Below, one piece after another: positions 1 to 10,618 of a DNA stretch of 64,000 bases. Source of the stretch: Vigna angularis (lineage: Eukaryota; Streptophyta; Magnoliopsida; Fabales; Fabaceae); contig NC_068973.1 of assembly GCF_016808095.1 (NCBI RefSeq), positions 12,892,501 to 12,956,500 on the forward strand. The letters run 5' to 3'. Below the pieces are notes generated by a model. It worked only from the letters and a program-made list of their open reading frames with translations. It was not told the origin of the DNA and searched no databases. Each line of letters begins with the position of its first letter. Position 1 is the stretch's first letter. A program made the translations under genes and the position numbers.

Positions 1-126
1 GTACCACAATTCAACATGTTTTATAGTGGACATAGATCATATATTAAAATGTTGTTAGATGGTTCAGCAGAAGGAACTATGATGATGAAGAGTGTTGATA
101 AGGCTCCAAAATCAATGAATAACTAG
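1..126 (+). pseudogene. Ty3/gypsy gag fragment (truncated by window edge)
   Basis: Frame 1 is open from the window edge to a TAG at 124-126 (41 residues). It contains a stretch reading LLDGSAEGTMMMKS, which resembles the conserved LLDASAGG-x-x-MxKS segment of plant gypsy gag proteins. Only this scrap is visible and no other retroelement domain adjoins it. A CACTA-like end starts eight bases downstream, so the gag fragment may be the broken target of that insertion. The assignment rests on one short motif. Confidence 0.4.
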
Positions 127-133
127 CAACTAG

Positions 134-420
134 CACTACAAAAATTTGTAATTTTAGTAGGGGGTTTTTTGACGTTAGCGGGGGTTTTAACTCCCGAAAA
201 ATATAATTCTCGGGGTTGCAAAAAGCCCATGGGAAAAGTTGTGTGGGTAAATAATTATTGATGGGCTTTTACGAAAACTGTAGGGATTAGCAGGGGCTTC
301 GCGAAAACCGTCGAAATTGGCAGGGGTTTTGCAAAAACCGTCGGGATTGATAGGGGTTTTGCAAAAATCGCTGAGATTAGCAAAGGATCCACTCAAACCG
401 TCGAAAATGTGTATAAATTA
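134..420. mobile_element. CACTA-like terminus with subterminal repeats
   Basis: The sequence at 134 begins CACTACAAAAATTTG, the form of a CACTA (En/Spm-type) terminal inverted repeat. Behind it, at about 262-405, lie four to five diverged copies of a roughly 30-bp unit with core AAACCGTCGGGATTAGCAGG and a GGGGTTTTG tract. Subterminal repeats of this kind are where CACTA transposases bind in known elements. I could not find the matching opposite end, so the element boundary is unknown. Confidence 0.45.
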
Positions 421-1349
421 ATTTTTTTTATTGATTGTAATAAAATTGATTTTGATAACAAAATAGACAATCAAATAATATAAACTAAAATTGAATATTA
501 TTATATAAAATAAATTATATTATTCAACATATTAACATGATTCATACAATTATTATATAAAATTGAATATTATTATATAAAATAAATTAATATTATTCAT
601 ACATATTAATCATAAAGCATAAGCCTTGTATTAACAATCAAACTACGCTATTCATTCTCAACACAGATCTACAAAACCTATTTGGCTACACTACTCGGCC
701 ATTACAAAACATCATTACAAGGTAATCATATAATACATATGTAGTTTAGCTCCACTACTTTTTTAAGACTTTCCGTCACTTAATGTTTAAGATCCTCCAA
801 ACGCGAAATCAAAACACGTTTTTGAGTTTTTCAACATCATCCAACCAATCCTTATTGAAACCACAATTATGCTGATCTTTTAACAATTCAACAAATTAAG
901 AGTGGCTTGAGTGATCTAAGCAAGTTTCTCTGAAAAGGAAGGAAAGGTAACCATAGATGTCATTCAAAAGAAAAACAATAAAAACACATTCAAGTGATAA
1001 AATTCATATGTCTATCTCTCTTAGAACAATATGAAGATAACAAAAAGTAAAAGAGATCTTCTAATAACCTAATAACCTTGAGAAGCTTCTGATACTAACT
1101 TTTGCAATGTTTAAGTGCAAAAGCTTCACGATAACCTGGAGATCCCACCAAAGCTAAATCAAGCATTGGATCTAGTCCATACTCAAGCTCAAATTTTTCA
1201 ATGTTTAAGTGCTCTCGATTTAGTCTCACATGTATTTCAAAAGGATAGTATGAACGTGAAGAATGTGTTAATAAATACCTAACACAAATCAAAAGAAAAC
1301 TAGCCTCAAAGAAACCACACCAAAGTGCACAATTTTGGGATTATTAGAA
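421..1349. other. Non-coding AT-rich stretch with one doubtful minus-strand ORF
   Basis: I see no convincing gene. A 65-codon minus-strand frame at 1095-1292 reads plausibly like protein (it contains LDPMLDLALVGSPGYREAF). No family is recognised and no splice partners are clear. It might be a leftover exon of the CACTA-type element whose end lies at 134. Confidence 0.3.
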
Positions 1350-1354
1350 TTGGT

Positions 1355-1771
1355 TGTTGAAATATAAATTGATTTTGTATGTTGGGCCTAAAAGATAAAA
1401 GCCCAATATTAGCAAAGACCCAAATAGCATTCTAGAAAATCCTATCGAGAAGGATTCTAGAATGATCTACAAAAATATCTAGAGATGCTTATCCATAAGA
1501 TGTCTCTAGATAAGTTTAGAATTATAGGAATGTTTTAGAAAGTTCTAGAGAATAAATTATAGCCCTTAATTAGATGAATGTTGTGGTGGCAAGATCCTAA
1601 CCATTGTTAAGGAGGTGCCACTAGTATAAATAGGGGATGGTTGTATCATTTGTAAGCAAGCCAAAAAGTCTAAAAGCACTCAATACAACAAGCCTTTCCT
1701 TTTCTCTAAAATCTTCCAACCTCTCCCAATCTTAAACACTTCCTTCTAGCCTTTAAAGTTTCCTCCCAACA
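1355..1771. mobile_element. Solo LTR, 417 bp, with 5-bp target duplication
   Basis: The block starts TGTTGAAATATAA and ends CTCCCAACA, giving the TG...CA ends of an LTR. The 5-bp direct repeat TTGGT flanks it exactly at 1350-1354 and 1772-1776. Inside, TATAAATAGGGG at about 1624 looks like an LTR promoter TATA box. No internal retroelement sequence adjoins either side, so this is a solo LTR left by LTR-LTR recombination. The host sequence ATTAGAATTGG occurs on both sides, consistent with insertion into a short local repeat. Confidence 0.8.
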
Positions 1772-1776
1772 TTGGT

Positions 1777-1935
1777 GTCCTACGACTATTAGAATTGGAG
1801 CCTGAGCTCGCATCATTATTTTGGGATGGGTCACTGTAACGTCTACTATGACCACCAGAACCATATCTAGATGATAAGTCGCTTGGACCATTGGCAGCAA
1901 CATTAAAAGTCGACTATAAACATCAATACTCATTC
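1777..1935 (-). other. Coding-like stretch interrupted by the solo LTR
   Basis: On the minus strand one frame (about 1930 down to 1777) reads as a hydrophilic Ser/Asn/Gly/Arg-rich peptide ([20 protein letters not shown] and onward). This composition is more like a real low-complexity protein region than random AT-rich DNA. The solo LTR at 1355-1771 lies directly downstream and would interrupt it. The family is not recognised. A degraded CACTA-element protein is one possibility. Confidence 0.25.
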
Positions 1936-2309
1936 ACACAAAATATCAGTATTTACTAATTCATACAGATTTATAAAAATTCAACTTCACTATTAACAGA
2001 CGACTGTATAACTTTACAAATACATTTCTAAATATGCGTCAACTAATTAGCAATGTAAATTTCAAGCTATAGCAATCCTTTCCTTCAGAAATGAAAAAAA
2101 CAGGATCATACACATATAACAAAGAACCAATGACCATACCATCATAAACTATCCAAGCTCTTGGAAACAAGTGTTGCCCACATAGATTCCATCCCCATGA
2201 TGATATGCCCTTCATCATGTTTCTTACTAGAATGAGAAAAATTGAGTCCATCATATTTATTTTTATTATGAAACATAAATCCTAAAAGTATTAAGAATGA
2301 TGTGAACGT

Positions 2310-2500
2310 GAGACAAAAGAACAAAGGAAAAAAAAAAGGAAAAGAGAGAGAAAGTGAATCTGAAAAAGAAAAAGAAAATATTAATGTGGAAAAAAAATAA
2401 AGAGAATATAAATATTCGTAAGTAGGAGTAAAGAAAGAAAATGAAAAAAAGAAAAACAATGAGAGAAAGAAAAGAAAGAAGAAGCTGCTGCTAGAGGATG
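2310..2500. repeat. Purine-rich (GA/AAAG) low-complexity tract
   Basis: The tract is dominated by GAAA, GAGA and AAAG runs on the plus strand. It opens long but meaningless Phe/Ser-rich frames on the minus strand. It looks like a simple-sequence tract, not a gene. Confidence 0.7.
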
Positions 2501-2529
2501 AAAATTCTTCAAATTCTTCTTGCAAAATC

Positions 2530-3730
2530 TATGCTCTAAGTCACTTAAAAGCCCAAACCAGAACAAACCCTTAAGCTTTTATTTCCACTACCTCCCTTAA
2601 TTTCTATTCTTACCCTCTCACATTTCAACATCCACCTATATCTAAATCCATCCGCATAAACCACACCACAATCTTAAACCTATAATTAAATAAAAACTTA
2701 AATAAATTGCGAGTCTTCAATATACAACGTAATTTTGCATTATGATTTATGAAATCAATCTTGGATTCCAGAGTTGGTTACGGATTAGGAAAGGTGGTAC
2801 CATCATATGATTAGTCTTAAAACGACATTTCTAATTAAATGTGATTTTTTTTAAAATGTTCATTTGTCACTTAAATCATACTATTAAACTATTTATTATT
2901 CATTTATTTTTTAGAAAAAGCATATTAATAAAAAAATATTTCTCTAGATTTATTAAGAATTTATTTTCATTTCCAATGAAAAATCACAAATAGATAGTTT
3001 TCTTTTCCATCAAATATTTCTTGGTTAATTGATAAATTTTAAAATTTTACGTTGAATCTTGACATCTTTCTCAATTTACAGATAAAGCTGTTTCAATAAA
3101 TATATTTTAATTGAAAATTTTGATTAACAATTAAGGTCATCATTTCCAAAAAATTATTATATAAATGAAGAAATAGAAGTCTTAATTATTAAAGAAGTAT
3201 GAGATCAAGTATGATGGTAAATAGTTTTCATAATTATATTAAAAATGTGATTTAAAACGATCATTTTCAAAATGTTTACTACATGTATGATGATAATTTT
3301 TATGAATATTGTTAATAAATATGTTTTAGAGTGATAATTGTATATGTTTTAAAGTAATCGATTGAATTGATGTTTGAATTGTGAATTTATTGTATAATTT
3401 GATTTAATTGTAATTTTTTATTTTAAGTGGACATGTGACAATTGATTGAATTGATTTGGTTGATGTGTGATTAGGGATTGAGTGAGAAAATTGTGTTAAA
3501 ATTGTGTTGTATGTTGAGTTTGATAACTGAGTTATGAAGTTGGTAAATAAATATGTGGAATAATGTTTTAGTCTCTAATGAGTTTATTTTGATTAATTTA
3601 ACTAAATTGATGAATGAGATTATTTCACTAGTTGGAAGATTAATTAAGTGTGTCTATAAAATGACAATGATGAGTGTGTAATGTGTTTAGTATGGTAGGA
3701 TTTCTTTAAAGATGGGTGAATTTGTTTTAA
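2530..3730. other. AT-rich stretch without recognisable gene
   Basis: No open frame of interest and no terminal repeats are seen. It ends at a tRNA-Met-type primer-binding-like site at 3732, so part of it may be a decayed 5' LTR. Confidence 0.5.
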
Positions 3731-3731
3731 T

Positions 3732-3742
3732 TGGTATCAGAG
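3732..3742 (+). other. Primer-binding-site-like motif (TGGTATCAGAG)
   Basis: TGGTATCAGAG matches the initiator-tRNA-Met primer-binding site that follows the 5' LTR in many plant copia and chromovirus elements. No clear LTR start or downstream gag is visible, so it may be the only trace of an old plus-strand retroelement. Confidence 0.4.
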
Positions 3743-3949
3743 GGTGTTTTGATCTTGTGAATGAGTTTTGATGTTTGTTGATCTGAGCTCCTCTATGAGA
3801 TTTTTGATTAACTAAATTGACACTTCTTGAACTAAGACATAGTGATACTATGATTTTGCAAAGTTTATTAAGTGGGAATAGCTCATGAAGAATCAATTTG
3901 CTAAATCAAAACTCAAAGATGAAGTTTTCGGTTTTGGTATATTGTCAAG

Positions 3950-5660
3950 TGTGGTCGCAACGCCGTCAAGCGCAACTTAGATAGCCTAACCTAACATTGC
4001 AACTCGGACAATGCAACATTAGAGCATGGACAGCCCAGACAACCCAACACTAGAACCTAGACTGCCCAACACTACAACTCAGACAGCTTGGTAACACCTC
4101 ATACAATAGTGTAACAGCACACACAGTTTAGGAATATGAAAAAAAAACAACTCTTTAATCACTGAACAACACAGACACAATATAAATACATGGTTTTGAA
4201 GCAAATAATCATGATAAAGGTTAAGCACAAACTCAGAATTCTAATTAATAAATTTTAAAAAAGCCTAGCAACCCTTCCTCACCTTATGATAGGATATTAA
4301 ACAACTTGGTTATTGAAAACAAAGCACAACCAAGGTCATAAAGGTCTAGGTTTTAATGTAGCACACTTTGGCTTATGAAAAATGATGCAAATGAACTGAA
4401 AGCGATTCTGTCACATGAAAAGAAAGTGGTATAACATAGTTTCATTGAAAAACAACATGGTTTAATGACCCAAAATACGATTTACAATACAAAAGTAGCA
4501 TGGTCAAACTAATTTTAATGTAGAACAACATGGTTCAATGAAAACTTGCAAAAACAGTCTAATCATGCTAGCAAAAGATGTTGCAGCACGGTCTAATAAA
4601 AGGAAGCCTGGTTTTAATGTGAAAATAGCTCTGCCAAGCTAGTTTTTTATGCAATTCCACGTGGCTCAAAGGAAATTATGTAGAAAACCAATATGTTATA
4701 TCAATGGACACAGTACAACATGGTCTAAACACTAAAAGAACATGACCAACATAATTTCTAATGCCTAACCACATGGCTAATTCAAAAATCATGCAGACAC
4801 AGTGAAAAGTCACACCATCATGCCAAGAAGAATAACGTTTCACATAATAAGGGAAGAAAACAGTCAAAACTTGAGCAACCTGGTTTTCAAGGTAAAATAG
4901 TATGGTCAAGTCAACTTTTGATGTAGATCATGTGATTCTTAATCAATTAATATAGACGAGAATAACAACAGGCTTATTATGCAGAATGAGTTATCATAGC
5001 AACAATTACTCACTAACAATGTCTCAAACCACAGTTTAACCACAAGAGGCAATTATCATCGCATATAACAATATTTAATCACAATCATGGCATTCACAGA
5101 ATGACACCCTCAACATTAATGCACAAAGAGCATGACATCGCCAAATACCAGACAATCTACATTATCACATATTAGAAACATGGCCAAAACATATAACAAC
5201 TAAAAATCACATATCATGACGATCACACAAACAGTGAAGGTTAACTACCTTACCTTTAATCCAACAGAGATTACAACCTCTAGGTGGTTCCAAAAGCACA
5301 ACATAGGGACTCCTAGGTTCTAATCTTCTAGTCGATCTATGAGACATGTTCCTCTCCCTCACTTGGACAGAATAAAGTGGTGCAATCTATGCTCTCTTGA
5401 AGTACCTAAAAACCCTATAGGGGATTGAATAATATTAATGCAAGACTTTTTCACAACCTTTCTGATATAACACTGTCGTCGAGTACAAGATTTTTCAAAT
5501 ATGTTTGTAAATTCTTGACCTTGCCATTAGTTTCAAATAATAAGTTCCTTTCAAGTGCTGATCAGAATATTCGTTGTAGTGTTTCTAAAGACTTCCTTTT
5601 AATGAATAATCGTTTAGTATGGAAAGCTCTTATATTTAAAAGGAAAATGTAACTGTAGAT
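3950..5660. repeat. Degenerate repeat-rich non-coding DNA, LTR-like
   Basis: At 3955-4110 the phrase CCCAACACTA.AACCTAGAC recurs at short intervals. At about 4300-4910 a diverged unit with core AACATGGTTTAATGAAAA recurs roughly every 60 bp. The segment TACCTTACCTTTAATCC near 5250 resembles a feature shared by the large LTRs at 40775 and 57539. It may be part of a decayed LTR of that class. No gene is seen. Confidence 0.4.
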
Positions 5661-5689
5661 TTTATAAGAGAAGCGTTGAGAGAAAAGTA

Positions 5690-7250
5690 AACAATAAGTG
5701 CAGAGATATTTTTATATTGGTTCACTCTAACTGAGTTATGTCCAGTCTCTTCTAACCTTAGAGGGTTTCACTATAATCTTCAACAATATTACAACTGAAT
5801 ATTCTCACCACTCCTGGTATCCCTAGGCACTCTTGGTATCCCTTGATATGTTGCCTAGTTGAGTTTCACACACTCCTAGTTGTGTAATATTCTTCATCAC
5901 TCTTAGTATCCTTGGTCAACGAATAACTCATGTTACCCTAGATTAGTTGAGTTTCACCCACTCTTGGTTTCCATTAGACACTCATGGTATCACTATGATA
6001 TGTTGCCTAGTTTTCCTTAACTCGCATGAGTTATACAACAAGTGTTTTAATTCTCTTTAGAATTACAACCAACTGATTGCTTACAAGTCGTTAGACGATT
6101 ACTCTCACAGTAACACTTGAGAATGTTTCTTGACTTTGCTTTTTCTCTTCTCAAATATTCTCTTTGACCTTGAGCTTCTTTATGCTTTTCTCTAAACTTT
6201 TTCTCTTCATAGGATGATATTCTCGTTGTAAGGTATTCTCTGGATTCTTAGTTCAAATCATCTTCTATTTAAAGGGCTCTTCAAAATATATCCGTTAGAC
6301 TAAGCTCTTATCTTGAATCTTGTATCTTTCTCTGTCTTGTCGTGTGAAGTAGTCGTTGGTTAAAGTCAACTTGTTAGAGTAGACTTGCTTTTCCAGTACT
6401 TTGATAGAAGTAGGTTGTACTATTTTTCTGGCACGACTTTTGATGGTGAGAACATTCCGTGAATGTTTTTTTTTCTCTAACATCCATTTTTGATATATTT
6501 CAAATTTAGCAGGTGGATGCGTGTAGTAGGTTATATGCATAAAATAGAGTAGATGGGCATTCAACATATATGTCTTTTCTCTTATCACTTTTGTTATTTT
6601 TGAACGTTGAACATTTAATGACATTTAATGCTTGTTCAGAACAACAAAATGCTTTTTACATTTTCTACCGTTGAGGTAACGTTTATCATTTAAGTTTTTT
6701 CTTTAAGATACCAAGCGTTGAATGAGAACTTCATCGTTGGACGAAATGAAAGGTTTAGCTCATGGTATCATTAAGTATGTTTCTAAACACTTTTTAGATT
6801 TTGCTTTCTTTAGCTAGAGCGTTTAGTACATTTTGTTTTCTACATGTTTTTGGACTTTTACTTGAGACTCTTAAAGGGTTTAGCCAAAAATATTTCGACA
6901 CTTTAACTGATTACCGTTAAGTATTGATTATGCGTTTAGCATAACTCTCATAGATGCTTTGACTTGGGAGTCATTTAGTGTTGTGTTTGGATGTTTTAAT
7001 TTAGGTTTTTCTACATTTCATATATGGCTAAGTGTTTTCCTAAGGTTTTCCTATGTTGCTAGATGATTATGGATTTTGAGCCTAACACTTATGTATCTGC
7101 TTATTCTATTCTAGTTATAACATCTTCAGATTCTCATTTTGTTTAATGTTATTTTGTTAAAGTTCAAAACACATGAGAGCGTTTAGACATATAAGTCTTA
7201 TAGACGATTTTGTCTTAACATCTCTTTCACTCATGGCTATAGTAGGGTTT
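5690..7250. repeat. Internally repetitive non-coding region
   Basis: At 5800-6010 phrases such as CACTCTTGGTATCCCT and TATGTTGCCTAGTT recur, partly as a duplication of about 150 bp. Downstream the word CGTTTAG or CGTTAGAC recurs. This pattern is typical of non-coding LTR-retroelement sequence. No protein domain was found on either strand. Confidence 0.4.
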
Positions 7251-8718
7251 CATGCATAAACCTCACCCTAAAACTTTATTAATAACCCATGTCCAACCTA
7301 ACCCTATTACCTTAACTGCCCACAAAGCCTTTTTTTTTTCCTAAAAAACTCCCTCGTTCAAAATCAAAATTTATCAATTTTAGAAACCGATTTCCCCCGA
7401 ACAAGTAGCTTTTTGTTTCTCTATTTAAATTGATTCGTGTGTCTGCAATTCTTAAAAAAAAAAACATGTGGTGACCATAAATTAGAAAGAAAAACACAAG
7501 ATACATAAAAACATTGGCCAAAGTTAAAACCTTGCACGCTAAACATGATGTCACGTCTTGCTTAAACCAACTAAGGAATCACATTTATCTTTTGTCATAA
7601 TCATGCATAATAATTCACATAAACATATTTAAGATCAATTCTTAAGATAAAATAAAAGAATTAACTAAAGCAAATCATTGCACACGTAGGAATAGAATAT
7701 AAGACCACAAATTTCATAATAAGGTGTTCTTGCCACTTCAACTACAGAATACTTGTGAAAAGCATGCACTTTCTTATTAATACACACCTAACAATATCAC
7801 ATCATATCTTTATTACATTGAATTTTTCCCAATCTTAGACCTCGAGTGGAAACATTCTCAACTACCAGTATCCCTTTCGTATTATCGTTCATCTTAACAT
7901 AACACATATTTGATATCGGTGATGGATCTTTCAAGAGGGGCATTAACTGAGAATATACAACATCTATGAAACCTGAGTTCAATCTTAACACTACTTTCAA
8001 TCAAAAACCTTAAGATCATGAATTTATGAATATTCTATTTAACTTTCAAATTTCTACCCAATATAAAACTTATACTCAAACTTGAATTTTCAAAAAAGAA
8101 TTATACAACTCAACATAAAAAAAAGTCACAATAAAACCTTCTCAAAATATAAGAATTAAACTTAATTTGATTATATTATTTTGGATAGAAAAATATTAGT
8201 TAAGATTTGATAATGTAGGTTGCTAATTAATGGATGATATGGATTGAATTGCAATTGACAGAATTACTGGAAAGGAGAAGTTTGTTGAGGTAGTACTATT
8301 ATGAAAATTTGATTGAAGCAACACTTGTCCCTTAGCGAAAAGGCATATATTAGTGGAGTGACATAAGCTGAAGACTGAGAAGTGTGGGGGCGTGAAAAGA
8401 ATCTTCTGAGATGTGGCCCATAACAGTGGTCCCAAACATGGCCTTTTATCTTTGGGGAGATCCTAACTTGGCTGGAACCCATATTCTATTTCTGAATTAG
8501 GTGGGCCTGGAGCAGGAGCAGTTCAGAATTTTCTGACCTCTTACTTAATGGGCTGTGGCCATAAACACGTTTCATATCTAATTGCATTACCTTTTCATAT
8601 TACTTGTTACTGGAATATTTTATCACAGTAAGAATAATAAGAGTTTTTGTTGAATTAGATATGTAGTTACTTAATATATTTTATACGAAATAAAAGCAAC
8701 ATTGATATGAACAATATT

Positions 8719-8720
<2 letters not shown>
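7251..8720. other. Intergenic, no gene recognised
   Basis: Several frames of 65-80 codons occur, but none carries a recognisable motif. The more GC-rich patch at 8330-8560 has no obvious coding signature. Confidence 0.5.

Positions 8721-8728
<8 letters not shown>

Positions 8729-8786
<58 letters not shown>
8729..8786. repeat. (AT)n microsatellite
   Basis: An uninterrupted run of about 29 AT dinucleotides, likely to vary in length between individuals. Confidence 0.95.
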
Positions 8787-8790
<4 letters not shown>

Positions 8791-9312
8791 CATTCTATAT
8801 TTATAATGTAAAATCATTTGCTTAAAAATTTTAAGAAATTTGTCTAATACATGTTTTCATTTTCTAATTTATATTAAGTTGTAAATAAAAAGAGGTTTCA
8901 AAACTATAGGTTATATTAATAGAGTTACTATGTAAATCGTATTTCAACCATGTTGGTTGTAACAAGAGGAAGTCATTGAAAAGTTTTAATGGACATAGAC
9001 CTTCAATGCTAATTTATCTACTTCTCGTTCTAAGATTCATTTTAAGGCATAATTATGTTTTATTTTGCTTAAGGAACCACATATTTTTAAAGTAACTTAT
9101 ATTTTTTAATTTTATAATTATTTTCCTATCATACCATTCATTATACACCTTAAATATCTCCATTAATATATATTTATGTATATTCTCCCTTATATTATAC
9201 TTCTAGTACTTCTTTCTTTTTAGTTCAATAATCATGTTAAGTTTATTATCTCATATATAATTCAATTAATCTAAATAACTAAGGGTCCTTAAACCTCAAA
9301 CTAGAAGTTTTC

Positions 9313-9515
9313 TGGTTTAATACATCATTTGTTTCTTATTTTTGGAAGTTTGGTTCAAAGTGATCTTATCTTTTAAAAAAGTTCAGTAAAACCCCATATT
9401 TCGTTAAAAAAATGTTCAATAAGGTCCTTTTGGCTCACGACGTTAAAAACATAACGATGCAAATGTCACCGTGGCTAAAACTGAGTAATTTGTGCAGTTT
9501 GATGAATATGTGGCA
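9313..9515 (+). repeat. Left terminal inverted repeat of the MULE
   Basis: It reads inward GGTTTAATACATCATTTG... to GATGAATATGTGGCA and matches the reverse complement of 14230-14432 along its whole length. It ends about 125 bp before the ATG of the GRF-type gene, so that gene's promoter probably lies in the TIR. Confidence 0.85.
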
Positions 9516-9639
9516 ATGTGAAGTGCAATGACTTTGTGGAAATGGTTAAAGTTTAATTTATTGGGTAAAATAAAAGGGTTGGTTAGGGTTTGTGCAACTT
9601 GTTCCCTTTTTTGAGCAAAGTGGTTGTGGGTAGATAGAA

Positions 9640-10151
9640 ATGGCTCCTTCCCAAGGTTGTTCTTCTTGTTCCAATACATGGTGGGAAAGAAATTCGCATT
9701 CTTCAAATGATGGTGGTTGGAGGGGAGGTGGGATAATCCCTCGTTGCAAATGTGGTGATTTTGCTGTAAGCAAAGTGGCGAGAACTCCACAGAATGCTGG
9801 TAGACAATTTTGGAGATGTCGTCATTACAAGGTTTTATGAATACCCTTGTCACTTTATTTGAAATTTATTTCTTCATACATTGATGAGTTAGAACCAATT
9901 TTGGTGGCTTATTTGGTGAATAACAGGGTGGATCTTCAAAAGGGATGTACCATAACTTTTTCAAGTTCTGTAATGAAGAAAAGAATGACGAAATAGATGG
10001 TGAAATATTCAGACAAAGGAGGAGGATATGTGATCTGGAAATTTTAGTGAAAAAGTTGCAGAAAAGGATAAAATTGTTAGTTGCAGTTGTGTGTGTTGTT
10101 ATTGCGGTAAACATTGTCACAATGTGGGTTTGTTTAGGTAGATCTTCGTAG
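9640..10151 (+). CDS. GRF-type zinc-finger, coiled-coil, single-membrane-span protein carried by the MULE (two exons)
   Basis: Exon 1 is 9640-9831 and exon 2 is 9927-10151, with a 95-bp intron (AAG/GTTTTATG ... AATAACAG/GG) in phase 0. Splicing gives 138 residues; without it the frame stops at 9838. The ATG at 9640 has a good plant context (GAAATGG). Residues 35-64 match a GRF zinc finger: C36-K-C38-G, T49-P, N52-x-GRQFW and C60. The fourth ligand, usually the Cys of a GC-x-FF-x-W motif, is absent: residues 70-78 read GMYHNFFKF. Residues 86-113 are charged and heptad-like, so probably coiled coil. Residues 114-134 form one hydrophobic span followed by a short tail. GRF fingers bind nucleic acid in several DNA-repair proteins, and small plant proteins with this GRF/coil/TM layout are common and uncharacterised. 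Position between the MULE ends suggests an element-borne accessory gene; that role is inference. Confidence 0.65.
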
Positions 10152-10310
10152 TTGGGTCAATGTTTACGTTCAGGTGTAGGTCAGTGTTTATGTTCATGTA
10201 ATGTGAAGGTGAAGCTCAATGTTTACGTTGAAGTGTAGGTGAATTTTTTTGTTCATGTAATGTAAAGGTGAAGGTCAATGTAATGTGAAGGTGTTCATGT
10301 TCAATTTTAA
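10152..10310. repeat. Short degenerate tandem repeat downstream of the GRF-type gene
   Basis: The phrases GTCAATGTTTACGTT, GTTCATGTAATGTGAAGGTG and variants recur about four times. The tract sits between the two convergent genes of the MULE, where their 3' ends should lie. Confidence 0.6.
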
Positions 10311-10618
10311 ATTTAGTTTCCCCTTTCATTTAAAAATGTGCAATGTAGTCCCCTTTTGAATTTAAAACTGTTTACTTTTGGTCTTAAATGGATATCAACA
10401 CATGAAAGATATCTGCCATAATATGGTAACACAAGTGTTTGTCATGAATACATAATTAAAGTGCACCATCAAAGTACATAATAAAACTTGATCAAATTGC
10501 ATGACCACCAAAGTACATAAGTCAAATAGTTCATGAAAATACAAGTGCAGCAACAAAGTACATAATTAAGGAGTTTTGTCTAAGTTCAAAATACATCCAA
10601 AGTCTTTGTAATTGGCAT

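Noticed and set aside
2142..2566. Long minus-strand frames rich in Phe and Ser
   Set aside because: They are produced by a GA/AAAG simple-sequence tract; no motif, and neighbouring frames are equally open.
9290..9312. Search for a 9-bp target duplication around the 5.1-kb MULE
   Set aside because: No matching 9-mer was found outside the TIRs, so none is claimed.
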